A stretch of 64,000 nt of DNA from Paenibacillus_E violae (lineage in GTDB: Bacteria > Bacillota > Bacilli > Paenibacillales > NBRC-103111). Below, one piece after another: positions 45,657 to 53,427 of this stretch (positions are counted from its first letter, which is position 1; every line of letters starts with the position of its first letter). The stretch is from assembly GCF_032461945.1 (NCBI RefSeq), contig NZ_JAWCUD010000011.1, positions 124,001 through 188,000 on the forward strand. The letters are read 5' to 3'. Position numbers and translations under genes: made by a program. The notes under the pieces are model-generated. The model searched no databases, was not told where the DNA came from, and worked only from the letters and a program-made list of their open reading frames with translations.

Positions 45657-45670
45657 TGTAAGCGGTTTCT
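45657..45670. promoter_or_regulatory. CRE before the Opp-type operon
   Basis: TGTAAGCGGTTTCT matches the CcpA consensus TGWAAGCGNTWWCA at 13 of 14 positions. It suggests carbon catabolite control of the transporter. Confidence 0.6.
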
Positions 45671-45727
45671 CTAGTAGCCTATGACGAATTTGTTCCTGTT
45701 ATTACCAATCGGATGGTTCAAGCAAAA

Positions 45728-45760
45728 TAAAAATAGGATACTGGAAATCTCCAGTATCCC
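45728..45760 (-). terminator. terminator of the 45.8-46.3 kb genes
   Basis: GGATACTGGA / TCCAGTATCC with a short loop is followed on the minus strand by TATTTTTATTTT. It isolates the Opp-type operon from upstream transcription. Confidence 0.75.
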
Positions 45761-45812
45761 TACTTGTTATCACAACTATAGTTGTCGTCCGGAAAGTAAG
45801 CTTATAGACACC

Positions 45813-46202
45813 TTAGACCTCAATTTCATCAAGCATTCCAAACTCATTTTTATCCAGTAGAATTTCATAAGCCAAGTATCCATTGGTTTCTATATGTTGA
45901 ATTGGAACGACCATTATTGGTTCCTGTGACACTCCGCTCTAATAATTTGTGATGATAATCAAAAAAGCCATAATATAAGCGGCTTGTAATGGGATAATAT
46001 TCTTATCCATAGCAACAAGAGGTCCAGCGGTGTCTGCGCCTCTGTAATAATGACTGAGTTCATAAAAGTAATTGCCCTCCCGATTTTTAAGAAGGTGAAT
46101 TCCAATATATATGCCATCTATTCTTGCTTTTAAACATTGGACGACCTCATGAACGGATTCAATATCTGCATGGACATTCTCGAGCTCAGCTAAATTTGAC
46201 AT
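45813..46202 (-). pseudogene. hypothetical gene interrupted by an in-frame amber codon
   Basis: GGAGG eight bases before the ATG at 46202 opens an 87-codon frame ending at TAG (45939). The same frame continues without a shift for 41 more codons, still protein-like (SGVSQEPIMVVPIQHIETNG to LDKNEFGMLDEIEV), to a TAA at 45813. The intact protein would be about 130 residues. The family is not recognised. It is either a nonsense mutant or read through. Confidence 0.6.
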
Positions 46203-46205
46203 GCT

Positions 46206-46319
46206 TTATGCCTCCACGTCATCGCCGATCTTCGTATTTTCGTTTATCGGAGGGACGTTCGCAGACCGATGGAGGCCGGAAAGGACAATGGTGTGGTACG
46301 AAAGTGTAGTTCTATCCAT
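46206..46319 (-). CDS. 37-residue small protein
   Basis: AGGTGG about eight bases before the ATG at 46319 opens a 37-codon frame (MDRTTLSYHTIVLSG, then LHRSANVPPINENTKIGDDVEA). Its stop is three bases from the start codon of the next gene, with that gene's ribosome site inside its last codons, so the two are probably co-translated. The family is unknown. Confidence 0.55.
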   Translation of the reverse strand: MDRTTLSYHTIVLSGLHRSANVPPINENTKIGDDVEA

Positions 46320-46364
46320 AATACACCCACCTAAAAATTTTCTTTATTTTACCATAACACTTAC

Positions 46365-46623
46365 TTAGTAAATACTCAGGTACCCGGAAATACAGGTAGC
46401 CAGTCCCGCATATTGTAGATACAATCCCGGCAGGTTAAAATGGAAATAGACCAGAACATTAAAAAGTAGTTTCTGGGCTATTTGAGGTCCTGCTATAAAT
46501 ATAGAAACGTTATCCAGACTATGATCTATTTTTACACGTATCTCGGCTGTACCCGTTATACAGTCCATTTGTCAGAATGTATCCATTTTTAAACAAAATT
46601 TCAATTCCGCGATATTCAATCAT
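46365..46623 (-). pseudogene. chimeric gene: duplicated N-terminus joined out of frame to another gene's tail
   Basis: The first about 20 codons (MIEYRGIEILFKNGYI) copy the 39251 gene and have the same ribosome site. After GLY the sequence is unrelated and this frame stops at 46519. A second frame carries protein-like sequence (IRVKIDHSLDNVSIFIAGPQ onward) to 46365. The joint suggests recombination inside a gene. Confidence 0.6.
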
Positions 46624-46718
46624 TCATTTTCTCCCATATCAAAATCAATACACTTCGTCCCTTTTTACAGTTGATTAGTAAATCTGGTTCTATATCACTA
46701 TTCCCTTGTCATTAAACT
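46556..46718. repeat. duplicated gene start and leader (copy b)
   Basis: Near-identical partner of 39184-39348. It contains the same start codon, ribosome site and roughly 95-base leader, and ends at a cassette repeat. Confidence 0.8.
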
Positions 46719-46720
46719 AA

Positions 46721-46813
46721 ACTGCCCGATAGCTTAATGAGGCTGCCACTCGTTTTCACGGTGGCAGCCTCATTTTGTAGTTTATTCAAGTAACGTGTCC
46801 CGTTAGCTGAATG
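46721..46813 (-). repeat. cassette-type repeat, copy 10
   Basis: ACTGCCCGATAGCTTAATG core, stem GAGGCTGCCAC / GTGGCAGCCTC, then TTATTCAAGTAACGTGTCCCG and TTAGCTGAATG. It lies about 150 bases after the DinB gene stop. Confidence 0.88.
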
Positions 46814-46959
46814 ACTTTTTCTTGTTTGAGATTATTGTTTGCTATTCATTTTTAGACAAAACGTGTGTGTGTGTGTCCAGTCAGCAACCAATCGCTGCTG
46901 TTTTTTTCAACACCCGTTTGTCCTCTCTTCATTTCAGTCTATGCACGGGATGGGAAGGG

Positions 46960-47469
46960 TTATCTCAAGTAACGATTTCGGATGACCCCCATGTGATGAA
47001 GCTCGTGTCCTGCGATGCCGTAAGCGAGGGCGCGCGCCGTAATGCTTACGTTGTTGGCTGTGCCCTTGCGGGACCACGCCTCCGTCGGTAACCCGCGCAG
47101 CAGTGTGATCGTCGATTGCCGTACGGCCCGGTAGTCTTCGGCCAATTGCGCGGTTGTCCAGCTTCCGAAAGGAGGAATGAACAATTCCTGGTCGAAACCG
47201 GGCAGAGGCGTCTGATCCCCTCTTGCAAATCGGAGCAGGCGGTAGGTCATGACGCGTTCACTGTCTGCGATGTGGCCCACGACTTCTTTTAGCGTCCATT
47301 TTCCTTCCGCATACCGATGGGCGCTCTGACTTTCGGTCAACGATGCCAACAGCTCGGCCATTTGCTTTTCCTGGGCGAGCAGAATGTCGATGATGTTGCC
47401 TTCCGGCACCAACCGGATATACTCGCCGGCGTCCCCGGCGTATTCTTCTTCTGACGGTCTTTGGTTCAT
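46960..47469 (-). CDS. DinB-family protein
   Basis: This 169-residue protein is DinB/YfiT-like. The three metal-binding His lie in VVGHIADSERVMTYRLLRFARGD (about 66) and the C-terminal GHELHHMGVIRNRYL. WTLKEVVGHI and the overall length match the family. Base composition is more GC-rich than the neighbours (for example the run around 47220-47450), which suggests a different origin. It is followed by a repeat. Confidence 0.85.
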   Translation of the reverse strand: MNQRPSEEEYAGDAGEYIRLVPEGNIIDILLAQEKQMAELLASLTESQSAHRYAEGKWTLKEVVGHIADSERVMTYRLLRFARGDQTPLPGFDQELFIPPFGSWTTAQLAEDYRAVRQSTITLLRGLPTEAWSRKGTANNVSITARALAYGIAGHELHHMGVIRNRYLR

Positions 47470-47611
47470 GCGTAATCACCTTTCTATGAAGATATAGAAA
47501 ACTAAAATGCTCTTTCCAATGCTCTACCGCGATTTTTTTGCGAAATTCGTTACTTCGGCATGTCTAATGAATTCGCGAAAGAATAGAACTTTCCTTCCAA
47601 CAATTGAGAAT

Positions 47612-47670
47612 AAGCAACCACTTAGTTGGTTGGCCGCCAAGCTAAACTGCCCGTAGCTTAATAAGTTTCT
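47612..47670 (-). repeat. cassette-type repeat, copy 11, partial
   Basis: A stem CAACC / GGTTG and GCCAAGCTAAACTGCCCG with TAGCTTAATAAG are recognisable. On the minus strand the end GGGCAGTTTAGCTTGG matches other copies. The far core is lost. It follows the UPF0158 gene. Confidence 0.65.
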
Positions 47671-47760
47671 TAATAAGGTTCCCATCGTTACATTGGTAGT
47701 CTTGTTTTTGAGTTCTTTGGAAACGGGTAATCAAATATTGTGAAGGGCTAATAACCAATA

Positions 47761-48237
47761 TTAATTTTGGATCTCAATGTTGTGCTCTTTACACCAGTCA
47801 ATTACTAATTCTTTAATCTTATTTTCTCTATACATATACCAATGTTTATCAACACCATGTTCAATTAATCCATCTTTAAATCTCCGAAACGCTCCTCTTC
47901 CTTGAATTGCATCATACAGTTCTTCTCGAATCCTCTGATCCTTAATACTCAGAATAAACTCCTCAATGATTTCATATTCATTGAGTTCATTTCTTAATGT
48001 GAAGTCAACGTAAACCCCGACTTCATCCTCAATTATGTTAATGGCTTTTTCAATATTCTCCCTTTGCCATACAGGAAATTTTTCAAGAGGCTCTTCATCT
48101 TCAGCAGCTCCAATTTCTTCTCTCATTAATGTAATAACCTCACCTGTTATAGTGTTTATAAAAGTAAAAGCATCATCAATTTGAAGTTCAATTTCACTGA
48201 TTAAATCATCTATCTTTACTGGTTTGTTACTCTTCAT
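47761..48237 (-). CDS. UPF0158 family protein
   Basis: This acidic protein of about 158 residues is placed in UPF0158 by TGEVITLMREEIG near the N-terminus and the C-terminal GRGAFRRFKDGLIEHGVDKHWYMY. The function is unknown. I chose the ATG at 48237 because AAAGGAG lies nine bases before it; a longer frame starts at 48279 without a site. Confidence 0.8.
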   Translation of the reverse strand: MKSNKPVKIDDLISEIELQIDDAFTFINTITGEVITLMREEIGAAEDEEPLEKFPVWQRENIEKAINIIEDEVGVYVDFTLRNELNEYEIIEEFILSIKDQRIREELYDAIQGRGAFRRFKDGLIEHGVDKHWYMYRENKIKELVIDWCKEHNIEIQN

Positions 48238-48289
48238 ATGCCTTTGCTCCTTTTCGATGTATACAAACATCATATCCAAAAAAAATAAA

Positions 48290-48380
48290 CAAAGCTACCT
48301 AATCGGTAGCTTCGAACACGCAATGATTGGATGGTCCAACTTTATAGACATTGAACTAAAGTTTCTTCGTTAGTTCAACG
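48290..48380 (-). repeat. cassette-type repeat, copy 12
   Basis: Stem AAGCTACC / GGTAGCTT, then ATTGAACTAAAGTTTCTTCG and TTAGTTCAACG. The stem sequence differs from the GGCAGCC type. It begins three bases after the next gene's stop and lies between two minus-strand genes. Confidence 0.78.
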
Positions 48381-48382
48381 AA

Positions 48383-48922
48383 CTAATTGATCTCTTTTAT
48401 TAGATTTCCGTCTTTATCATAATACTTATAATTTCGAAATTCATATTGGCTACTATCGGTATCGGGAAAATTGACCCAAGCAACAGTCGCCTTATAAGGA
48501 ATAAACCTTTGCTCCAATTTCTGTCCATTTATACTTACTTGCATTTTAGCAATTTCATTTTCATTATTGGCAACAATCATAAACATACTAAGATGCTCAG
48601 GAATGAATGAGCTAAATTTTTCATCCTCACTCACTTGTATATAACTCCACAAAAAATTGCCATCTTCATTTTTTCTAAATTGAATATAGCCAGGACTATT
48701 GTTAGATAAAAATCCTACAACCCTTCGATCATTGAAATCCTTTACCTCCAGAATTTCAATTGATTTATTTTCATACCCTTTAATAGATTTAATTACTTTT
48801 TCTATGGAATCTTTATCATTTCCATACACATGCTTATTATCGTTAATATAATAAGCCGAGAATCCGATAATTAGTAGCAAAATTGTAAGTGTAAAAAAAG
48901 TTAATCTACTCTTTTTCAACAA
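48383..48922 (-). CDS. hypothetical membrane-anchored protein
   Basis: This 179-residue protein has one N-terminal hydrophobic segment (about 8-26), so it is exported and anchored or cleaved. The rest is polar and rich in Asn, Asp and Lys, and ends in a KYYDKDGNLIKEIN tail. No family is recognised. Its TAG lies nine bases before the repeat core. Confidence 0.65.
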   Translation of the reverse strand: MLKKSRLTFFTLTILLLIIGFSAYYINDNKHVYGNDKDSIEKVIKSIKGYENKSIEILEVKDFNDRRVVGFLSNNSPGYIQFRKNEDGNFLWSYIQVSEDEKFSSFIPEHLSMFMIVANNENEIAKMQVSINGQKLEQRFIPYKATVAWVNFPDTDSSQYEFRNYKYYDKDGNLIKEIN

Positions 48923-49056
48923 TCTGCCCCCTTTGGTGGGAAAAACTTATTCATTTATAATTATTCAATTTTATCAATTCAATTTCGTTTCCAGAATAAT
49001 AACCCCCTCGAAAAACATGACGTTTTAGTGCTTGTATAAGTTTCGCTTTTGTTCAA

Positions 49057-49135
49057 GTATCCCGTTAATTGAATGAATAAAAAAAGAGCTGCCACGAAGC
49101 AAGCTCCTTCACTAAAGTTTATCGTTAGCTGAATA
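49057..49135 (-). repeat. cassette-type repeat, copy 13
   Basis: TATCCCGTTAATTGAATG core, stem GAGCT / AGCTC, then CACTAAAGTTTATCG and TTAGCTGAATACC. The right core contains the stop codon of the next gene (TTC AGC TAA CG on the minus strand). Confidence 0.82.
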
Positions 49136-49622
49136 CCTTATAACCTGGATTTTTATTAGGGTACACAATTCCAATCAAAGTAGTTATCGTCACAGCAGTA
49201 AGAAAGGTGTATTTGTTGAAGAACATAGTGTTGGTGTATTGGTTTAATATTGGATAACGGTACACTCTGGAATTGAGATCATCCCATGAGCCTAATAAAT
49301 CGGATAAATCCTTAACAAAATTCAGCTCGAGAAGAAAGAAAACGACTAAAATTATTAAGCAAATAATAAATATTAAGGCTTTGATTTTATTACTCACTTT
49401 CCGTAAACCAGTGCGAAGAACTAAAAAGTAAAATATATTAAAACCGATAAAAATGGGAATTGAAAATAAAATTGGAACTAATCCCAGATTTCCGTTTCCA
49501 GATGTTTTGTAGGGATCAATCGTAAAAAGATTTACCAAGTAAAAAAGTATGATACTCAGCACCAACAAAACAACAGTCGTTCTTATCTTTGCTTTTTTAC
49601 TCATTTTCAACAATCCATTCAA
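49125..49622 (-). CDS. four-helix hypothetical membrane protein
   Basis: This 165-residue protein has hydrophobic segments at about 15-33, 45-70, 82-103 and 135-155. The TTG at 49622 is the likely start, seven bases after AAGGGGG; an ATG follows at codon 7. The family is unknown. Its last two codons and TAA are made by the repeat core, as in the gene ending at 35944. Confidence 0.68.
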   Translation of the reverse strand: MNGLLKMSKKAKIRTTVVLLVLSIILFYLVNLFTIDPYKTSGNGNLGLVPILFSIPIFIGFNIFYFLVLRTGLRKVSNKIKALIFIICLIILVVFFLLELNFVKDLSDLLGSWDDLNSRVYRYPILNQYTNTMFFNKYTFLTAVTITTLIGIVYPNKNPGYKVFS

Positions 49623-49655
49623 TTAAGTTCCCCCTTCTTATACTATACCACGCTC

Positions 49656-49746
49656 TACTGTCCGTTACTTCAATAAAAAAGGAACAGCTGCCGACCCGCG
49701 GCATTCTGCTCCCTTATTTTGAACTATCGTATCCGTTAGTTCAATG
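49656..49746 (-). repeat. cassette-type repeat, copy 14
   Basis: CTACTGTCCGTTACTTCAAT core, a stem-loop around CAGCTGCCG / CGGCATTCTG, then TTGAACTATCGTATCCG and TTAGTTCAATG. On the minus strand its end (GGACAGTAGAGCGTGGTAT) matches copies at 51902, 47646 and 63372. Confidence 0.85.
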
Positions 49747-49952
49747 CTCAAGTGCCTAAAACTACCCATTAATTCAATGCCATTTATTAAACGGAACTCA
49801 CGTGAGTTTAATAAGATCTGTTGGCTTAGCCTTAGGTTTTTCTTCGTTACGACTTTACGACTGAACATACGTACATCTAAAAATAATAAACATTACTTTT
49901 ATCCTGAGCATATAGTATAGGATTCTTAATATATGGAGGTATTAGAAGAAAT

Positions 49953-51047
49953 ATGAGGACTAAGCGTTCCATTACTCGATTATCATTGAGGAATCGTGTC
50001 ATCAAGACTATACCAGTTGAAAGAAACCCCTCCAAAATCTATCTTAATGAGCCCCTTAACCGGATTTATGTACTTAACACCGGAAGTAATACCGTCACTG
50101 TAATAAATGGTGATACGAATAGAATAATTCGCACCATAAGTGTTGGCAACAACCCGTTTCACGCTGCGGTAAATCCTCGTACCAACCGATTTTATGTATC
50201 CAATACAACAAGTGGAACCGTTTCCGTCATTAACAGTATCACAAATAGGATCATAAAGACGATCAAGCTTTCATCCAGTGTGGGAAATATAGCTGTAAAT
50301 CCGTCCACCAACCGAATCTATGTAATCAATCGTAGTAGTAACACATTAGTTGTTATCGACGGCGAAACCAACAAAATTATGTCTAAAATACCATTGGTCG
50401 GAATTCAACCGATAAGTGTTGCTGTGAATCCTTTAACGAATCGAATTTATGTCGTGTTTGCGAATACAGGGAACTTGGCCGTCATAGATGGAAAGAGCAA
50501 TCTGATAATCGCAAATCCTCAAACGGGGCCAGCTTTCGTAGTTTTAATCAATACTAGGACAAATCGAATTTATGTCGTTAAAGACGCTGATATTATTGTA
50601 GTTAATGGAAACACCAACAGACTCATAACCGTAATATCCCCCCCTACTCTCCATGAAATCATTGATCCCGCTTTAAATGAGCGAACAAATCGACTGTATT
50701 CTGCAGATCCTGATGGTGGCACGGTAAGTGCAGTAAATTTGCGAACAAATCGGATAATCCAGACGGTACGTACTGGCGAATCTCCAGCTGTTATCAATGT
50801 TGACCCTATAAGAAACCTTGTATATGTTCCGGAATTTGGCGGCAATGTTATCGTGATAAATGGGGCGGATAACACGATTCTTACACGTATACGTACGGGA
50901 GTCGAACCTTTTAACGGTGTTTTGAATGCCCGAACCAATCGTTTGTACGTCCTGAGTAACAGGGATCGTAAGGTTGTCGTTATACAAGCTTATGATTACG
51001 ACTTTATTTTAAACCAGCCTCAACTTTTCCTGTCACTCACTAATTAA
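49953..51047 (+). CDS. YVTN/YncE-type beta-propeller repeat protein
   Basis: This 364-residue protein is built almost wholly of about 40-residue repeats with the pattern TNRIYVxNxxSNTVxVIDGxTNxIxxxI, giving seven to eight blades. No signal peptide is visible. Such propellers are scaffold or binding proteins; no specific partner can be given. It is transcribed opposite to most genes of the array. GGAGG is 12 bases before the ATG. Confidence 0.85.
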   Translation: MRTKRSITRLSLRNRVIKTIPVERNPSKIYLNEPLNRIYVLNTGSNTVTVINGDTNRIIRTISVGNNPFHAAVNPRTNRFYVSNTTSGTVSVINSITNRIIKTIKLSSSVGNIAVNPSTNRIYVINRSSNTLVVIDGETNKIMSKIPLVGIQPISVAVNPLTNRIYVVFANTGNLAVIDGKSNLIIANPQTGPAFVVLINTRTNRIYVVKDADIIVVNGNTNRLITVISPPTLHEIIDPALNERTNRLYSADPDGGTVSAVNLRTNRIIQTVRTGESPAVINVDPIRNLVYVPEFGGNVIVINGADNTILTRIRTGVEPFNGVLNARTNRLYVLSNRDRKVVVIQAYDYDFILNQPQLFLSLTN

Positions 51048-51054
51048 CCTAAAT

Positions 51055-51090
51055 TGAGAAAGGCAGCGATCATATGACCGGCTGCTTTCC
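51055..51090. terminator. hairpin resembling the cassette-repeat stem
   Basis: AAGGCAGC / GCTGCTTT with an inner ATCATATGA loop lies just after the propeller gene. It looks like the stem of a cassette repeat without clear cores and may act as terminator for converging genes. Confidence 0.55.
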
Positions 51091-51107
51091 GAATGGCGGA
51101 TGTTCTC

Positions 51108-51240
51108 TTACTTTCCTAGATTGATCCGCAGCACAGATGTGATCTGATTGAATTCCATGAGGACATCCCCCGCTGTTAAATCCAACTGTTCTGCAGTTCG
51201 CGGTGTAACTTGGATGAATGGCTCAACAAATATGGGGTGC
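51108..51240 (-). pseudogene. possible C-terminal gene fragment
   Basis: The minus-strand frame ending at 51108 reads FIQVTPRTAEQLDLTAGD then VLMEFNQITSVLRINLGK, which looks like a real protein tail. Upstream of 51240 it runs into the start of the plus-strand membrane gene and loses that character. No family is recognised. Confidence 0.35.
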
Positions 51241-51243
51241 TCA

Positions 51244-51744
51244 ATGAATCTGACTCCATATGAACATTTTGATAAGAACGAGTGGTTTATCACCATTGCT
51301 ATAGTTTGTACGTATACTTTCTCGTACTTTCTGCCAAGGAAATTAAAACCAGAAATTACCTTTTTGCTTTTTTTGTGGGGGTTCACTGTAGCGAAGTTTT
51401 GGGATTTTACGATCGGAGGAGGGGTGTTTGACTTTTATGAAGTAAACGATTCGCCTCATTACGACATGTTTGACTTAGTTTCTTACTTTCTTTATTCTCC
51501 ATTTTCCTATTTCTTTATTTATTTTTATGAATTGTTTGGAATAAAAACGAAAAGTGTCGTATTATACGTAGTTGTTTGGTGTATTTTATCTCTAGGAGTC
51601 GAATGGATCAGTGTTGTTTTTAAAATGATCACATACAAGAATGGATATTCAATAATTTTTTCAATCCCAATTTATTTATTTACTTTAAGTTTGACTTTAC
51701 TCTTTTACCGATGTATTAATTTAGGTAAGTTAGTTCTTAAATAA
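51244..51744 (+). CDS. CBO0543-type membrane protein
   Basis: This protein of about 166 residues has five hydrophobic helices, aromatic-rich loops and a Trp-Asp motif (FWDFTIGGGVFDFYEVND) typical of CBO0543-like Firmicutes membrane proteins of unknown function. I chose the ATG at 51244, where the hydrophobic protein begins; the frame upstream of it mirrors the minus-strand fragment. Only a weak GGGGTG precedes it, so the gene may have been joined here. Confidence 0.7.
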   Translation: MNLTPYEHFDKNEWFITIAIVCTYTFSYFLPRKLKPEITFLLFLWGFTVAKFWDFTIGGGVFDFYEVNDSPHYDMFDLVSYFLYSPFSYFFIYFYELFGIKTKSVVLYVVVWCILSLGVEWISVVFKMITYKNGYSIIFSIPIYLFTLSLTLLFYRCINLGKLVLK

Positions 51745-51814
51745 AAGAGAAGTTCTATCCAAAGAAACCACTCCATTGGCAGGAGTGGTTTTGTCTTTAT
51801 ATGCTGATATATAT
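51741..51814 (+). repeat. two-copy repeat with terminator hairpin (copy a)
   Basis: The stretch from the membrane gene's stop to ATGCTGATATAT contains the terminator AAACCACTCC / GGAGTGGTTT (51765-51797) followed by TGTCTTTAT. It is nearly identical, in reverse orientation, to 63024-63094. Confidence 0.75.
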
Positions 51815-51901
51815 ATTGTGGTCAAAATGAACTTTGCACTTAGATACATTACGGTGACCCGTATCACTAAATGATATTAAATAGCCATCCCACTACGCTC
51901 T

Positions 51902-51990
51902 ACTGCCCGTTAGTTGAGCAAAGGCTGCCGAAAATGCCGGCAGCCTCATGTTAGTTGTGTATGTAATTAACGTTCTGCGTTAGTTGAACA
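51902..51990 (-). repeat. cassette-type repeat, copy 15
   Basis: ACTGCCCGTTAGTTGAGC core, stem AGGCTGCCG / CGGCAGCCT, then GTAATTAACGTTCTGCG and TTAGTTGAAC. It lies on the 3' side of the YjcZ-type gene. Confidence 0.9.
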
Positions 51991-52211
51991 AAGGTACATT
52001 ATCGTATATTGTACATACAACTCGAATTGATTCTATGAACACAAAAAAAGAAATCCCCTTAAAACTTAAAGGATTCCTCTTTTTCGGTACACTACAAGGT
52101 GATATCGAATGAGTATTCTGGGTATGGTGTGCGCTATGGTGCTATTAGTCTATTCAGTCTAGAGAAATGGGTATGGGCTGTTTCGAATGTTCGAGCCATC
52201 TTGTTCTTTTA

Positions 52212-52313
52212 TTACCAAGCAAAAACTGCAAGAACGATTACAAGTAAAACATAAAGGACCAATACCACCGCAGCTGAGGAGTAGCCACTATAACCTGCAC
52301 AACTTGCACCCAT
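52212..52313 (-). CDS. YjcZ-family small sporulation protein
   Basis: This 33-residue protein has a glycine/serine/tyrosine-rich start (MGASCAGYSGYSSA) and one hydrophobic helix (VVLVLYVLLVIVLAVFAW), the classic YjcZ-type pattern of Bacillales sporulation peptides. GAGGGG lies about ten bases before the ATG. Flanked by repeats on both sides, it forms the shortest clear gene-repeat unit. Confidence 0.75.
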   Translation of the reverse strand: MGASCAGYSGYSSAAVVLVLYVLLVIVLAVFAW

Positions 52314-52432
52314 AATTAATCATTCCCCTCAAGTTAATTTTCATTACGGTATAATCATACGCTCAGTACATAGTTCTTGATTGGACATATGCCTGGGATT
52401 TCTTTCTGGAAGGTAAAAAACACAAAATAATT

Positions 52433-52460
52433 CGTTCCTCTAAAGGACGGTTTTTTGTTT
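52433..52460 (+). terminator. terminator-like hairpin
   Basis: CGTTCCT / AGGACG with a short loop is followed by GTTTTTTGTTT on the plus strand. No plus-strand gene ends nearby. Confidence 0.5.
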
Positions 52461-52496
52461 AGGAAAACGGAGGTATTCGTGGAACAATTGACCAAT

Positions 52497-52580
52497 GCTG
52501 CCCGTTAGTTGAGTAAAGGCAGCCGTTCACTAGACGGCTGCCTTCCCCAGTGTTTATTCAACTAAAGTTCACCGATAGCG
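52497..52580 (-). repeat. cassette-type repeat, copy 16
   Basis: GCTGCCCGTTAGTTGAG core, stem AAGGCAGCCGT / ACGGCTGCCTT, then ATTCAACTAAAGTTCACCG and ATAGCGC. It lies on the 3' side of the four-helix pseudogene. Confidence 0.9.
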
Positions 52581-52703
52581 CACGTGTCAATACATTATAC
52601 TGATGTTGCACATTTGTATATAAATGTTGTTATTCAAATTTAGTTGTCATTCATGAAGTTCTCCTCTTGGATCTAAAACTTTAATTTCATTTGATAAAAG
52701 GGT

Positions 52704-53105
52704 CTAGCGCTTGAAGATGAGAATGGCAATAACTAGAAGCAATGCGCTGCAAACCACCTGCTCGACTTTCATCCATACCGGTAAAGTCAAGAAAAAAAGT
52801 ACGGCGGTGAATGCGATGAGCAATACCGTCACAACGATACGCAACCGCATCAATTCACGCGGTTTACCTATGGCAGCCCGACTTGCAAAGACTACTGTCA
52901 AGACCGATGTAGCAGCGACGATGATGCCACGTACCCAAGCCTAAGGGTTTACGAGGTTTGGTGCAGTATACGATAAAATAATGATCGCCACGACGGTCAG
53001 CCAGCTTATCAAGCTATAAAGAGTGACAAGCCATCTGACGGAACGAAGAGCTGGTGTTGTCATCTTTGGATTTGCATGGTTGGCAGCCAAATTTTTGTCC
53101 ATCAT
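52704..53105 (-). pseudogene. four-helix membrane protein gene with an in-frame amber codon
   Basis: AGAAAGG five bases before the ATG at 53105 opens a frame of 54 codons (MMDKNLAANHAKSK and one helix) that meets TAG at 52941. The same frame continues, unshifted, with three more helices (AWVRGIIVAATSVLTVVFAS onward) to 52704. A Trp codon (TGG) one base away would give a complete protein of about 133 residues. The family is unknown. Confidence 0.65.
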
Positions 53106-53211
53106 TAAGGCCTTTCTGCGCTATGGGAGCGCTATCGATTTGCCAGCAGCCTGTTGATTATTGGGCTACCCTTCTCCTTTAGCACAATAACGTCAATCCA
53201 GAGATGGCAAT

Positions 53212-53370
53212 TTACCATCCCATTCGTTCTCGTAATGAAGTTAAGTCCTCTCGAAATGTTCCCACAACTGGATGTTCTTCGGTTAAACCACGTTTGAAAC
53301 GATTATAGGCATTCTTCTCAGCATCGGCTAAATGATGGACAACTTGTCTCCAAATAATGAATAACCATAA
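53212..53370 (-). pseudogene. YfiT/DinB-type fragment
   Basis: The frame reads WRQVVHHLADAEKNAYNRFK then RGLTEEHPVV, the second-helix region of YfiT-like DinB proteins with its metal-binding His, then a divergent end and stop. Both the N-terminal part and the C-terminal His region are missing. Confidence 0.6.
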
Positions 53371-53427
53371 AGTAAAAAAATGCATTTTCTATGCAAGTAG
53401 AGTCAACTTTGTAAAGTGAAATATTTA

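Noticed and set aside
46861..46878. A short GT dinucleotide run
   Set aside because: Only about seven units in a non-coding gap; too short to build a case on.
49665..49868. A 67-codon minus-strand frame
   Set aside because: Its 3' half is the cassette repeat itself and no ribosome site precedes it; it is probably chance or an old remnant.
33237..53105. The dispersed repeats as a CRISPR array
   Set aside because: Spacing is hundreds to thousands of bases, units are long and diverged with internal hairpins, genes lie between them, and no cas genes are present.
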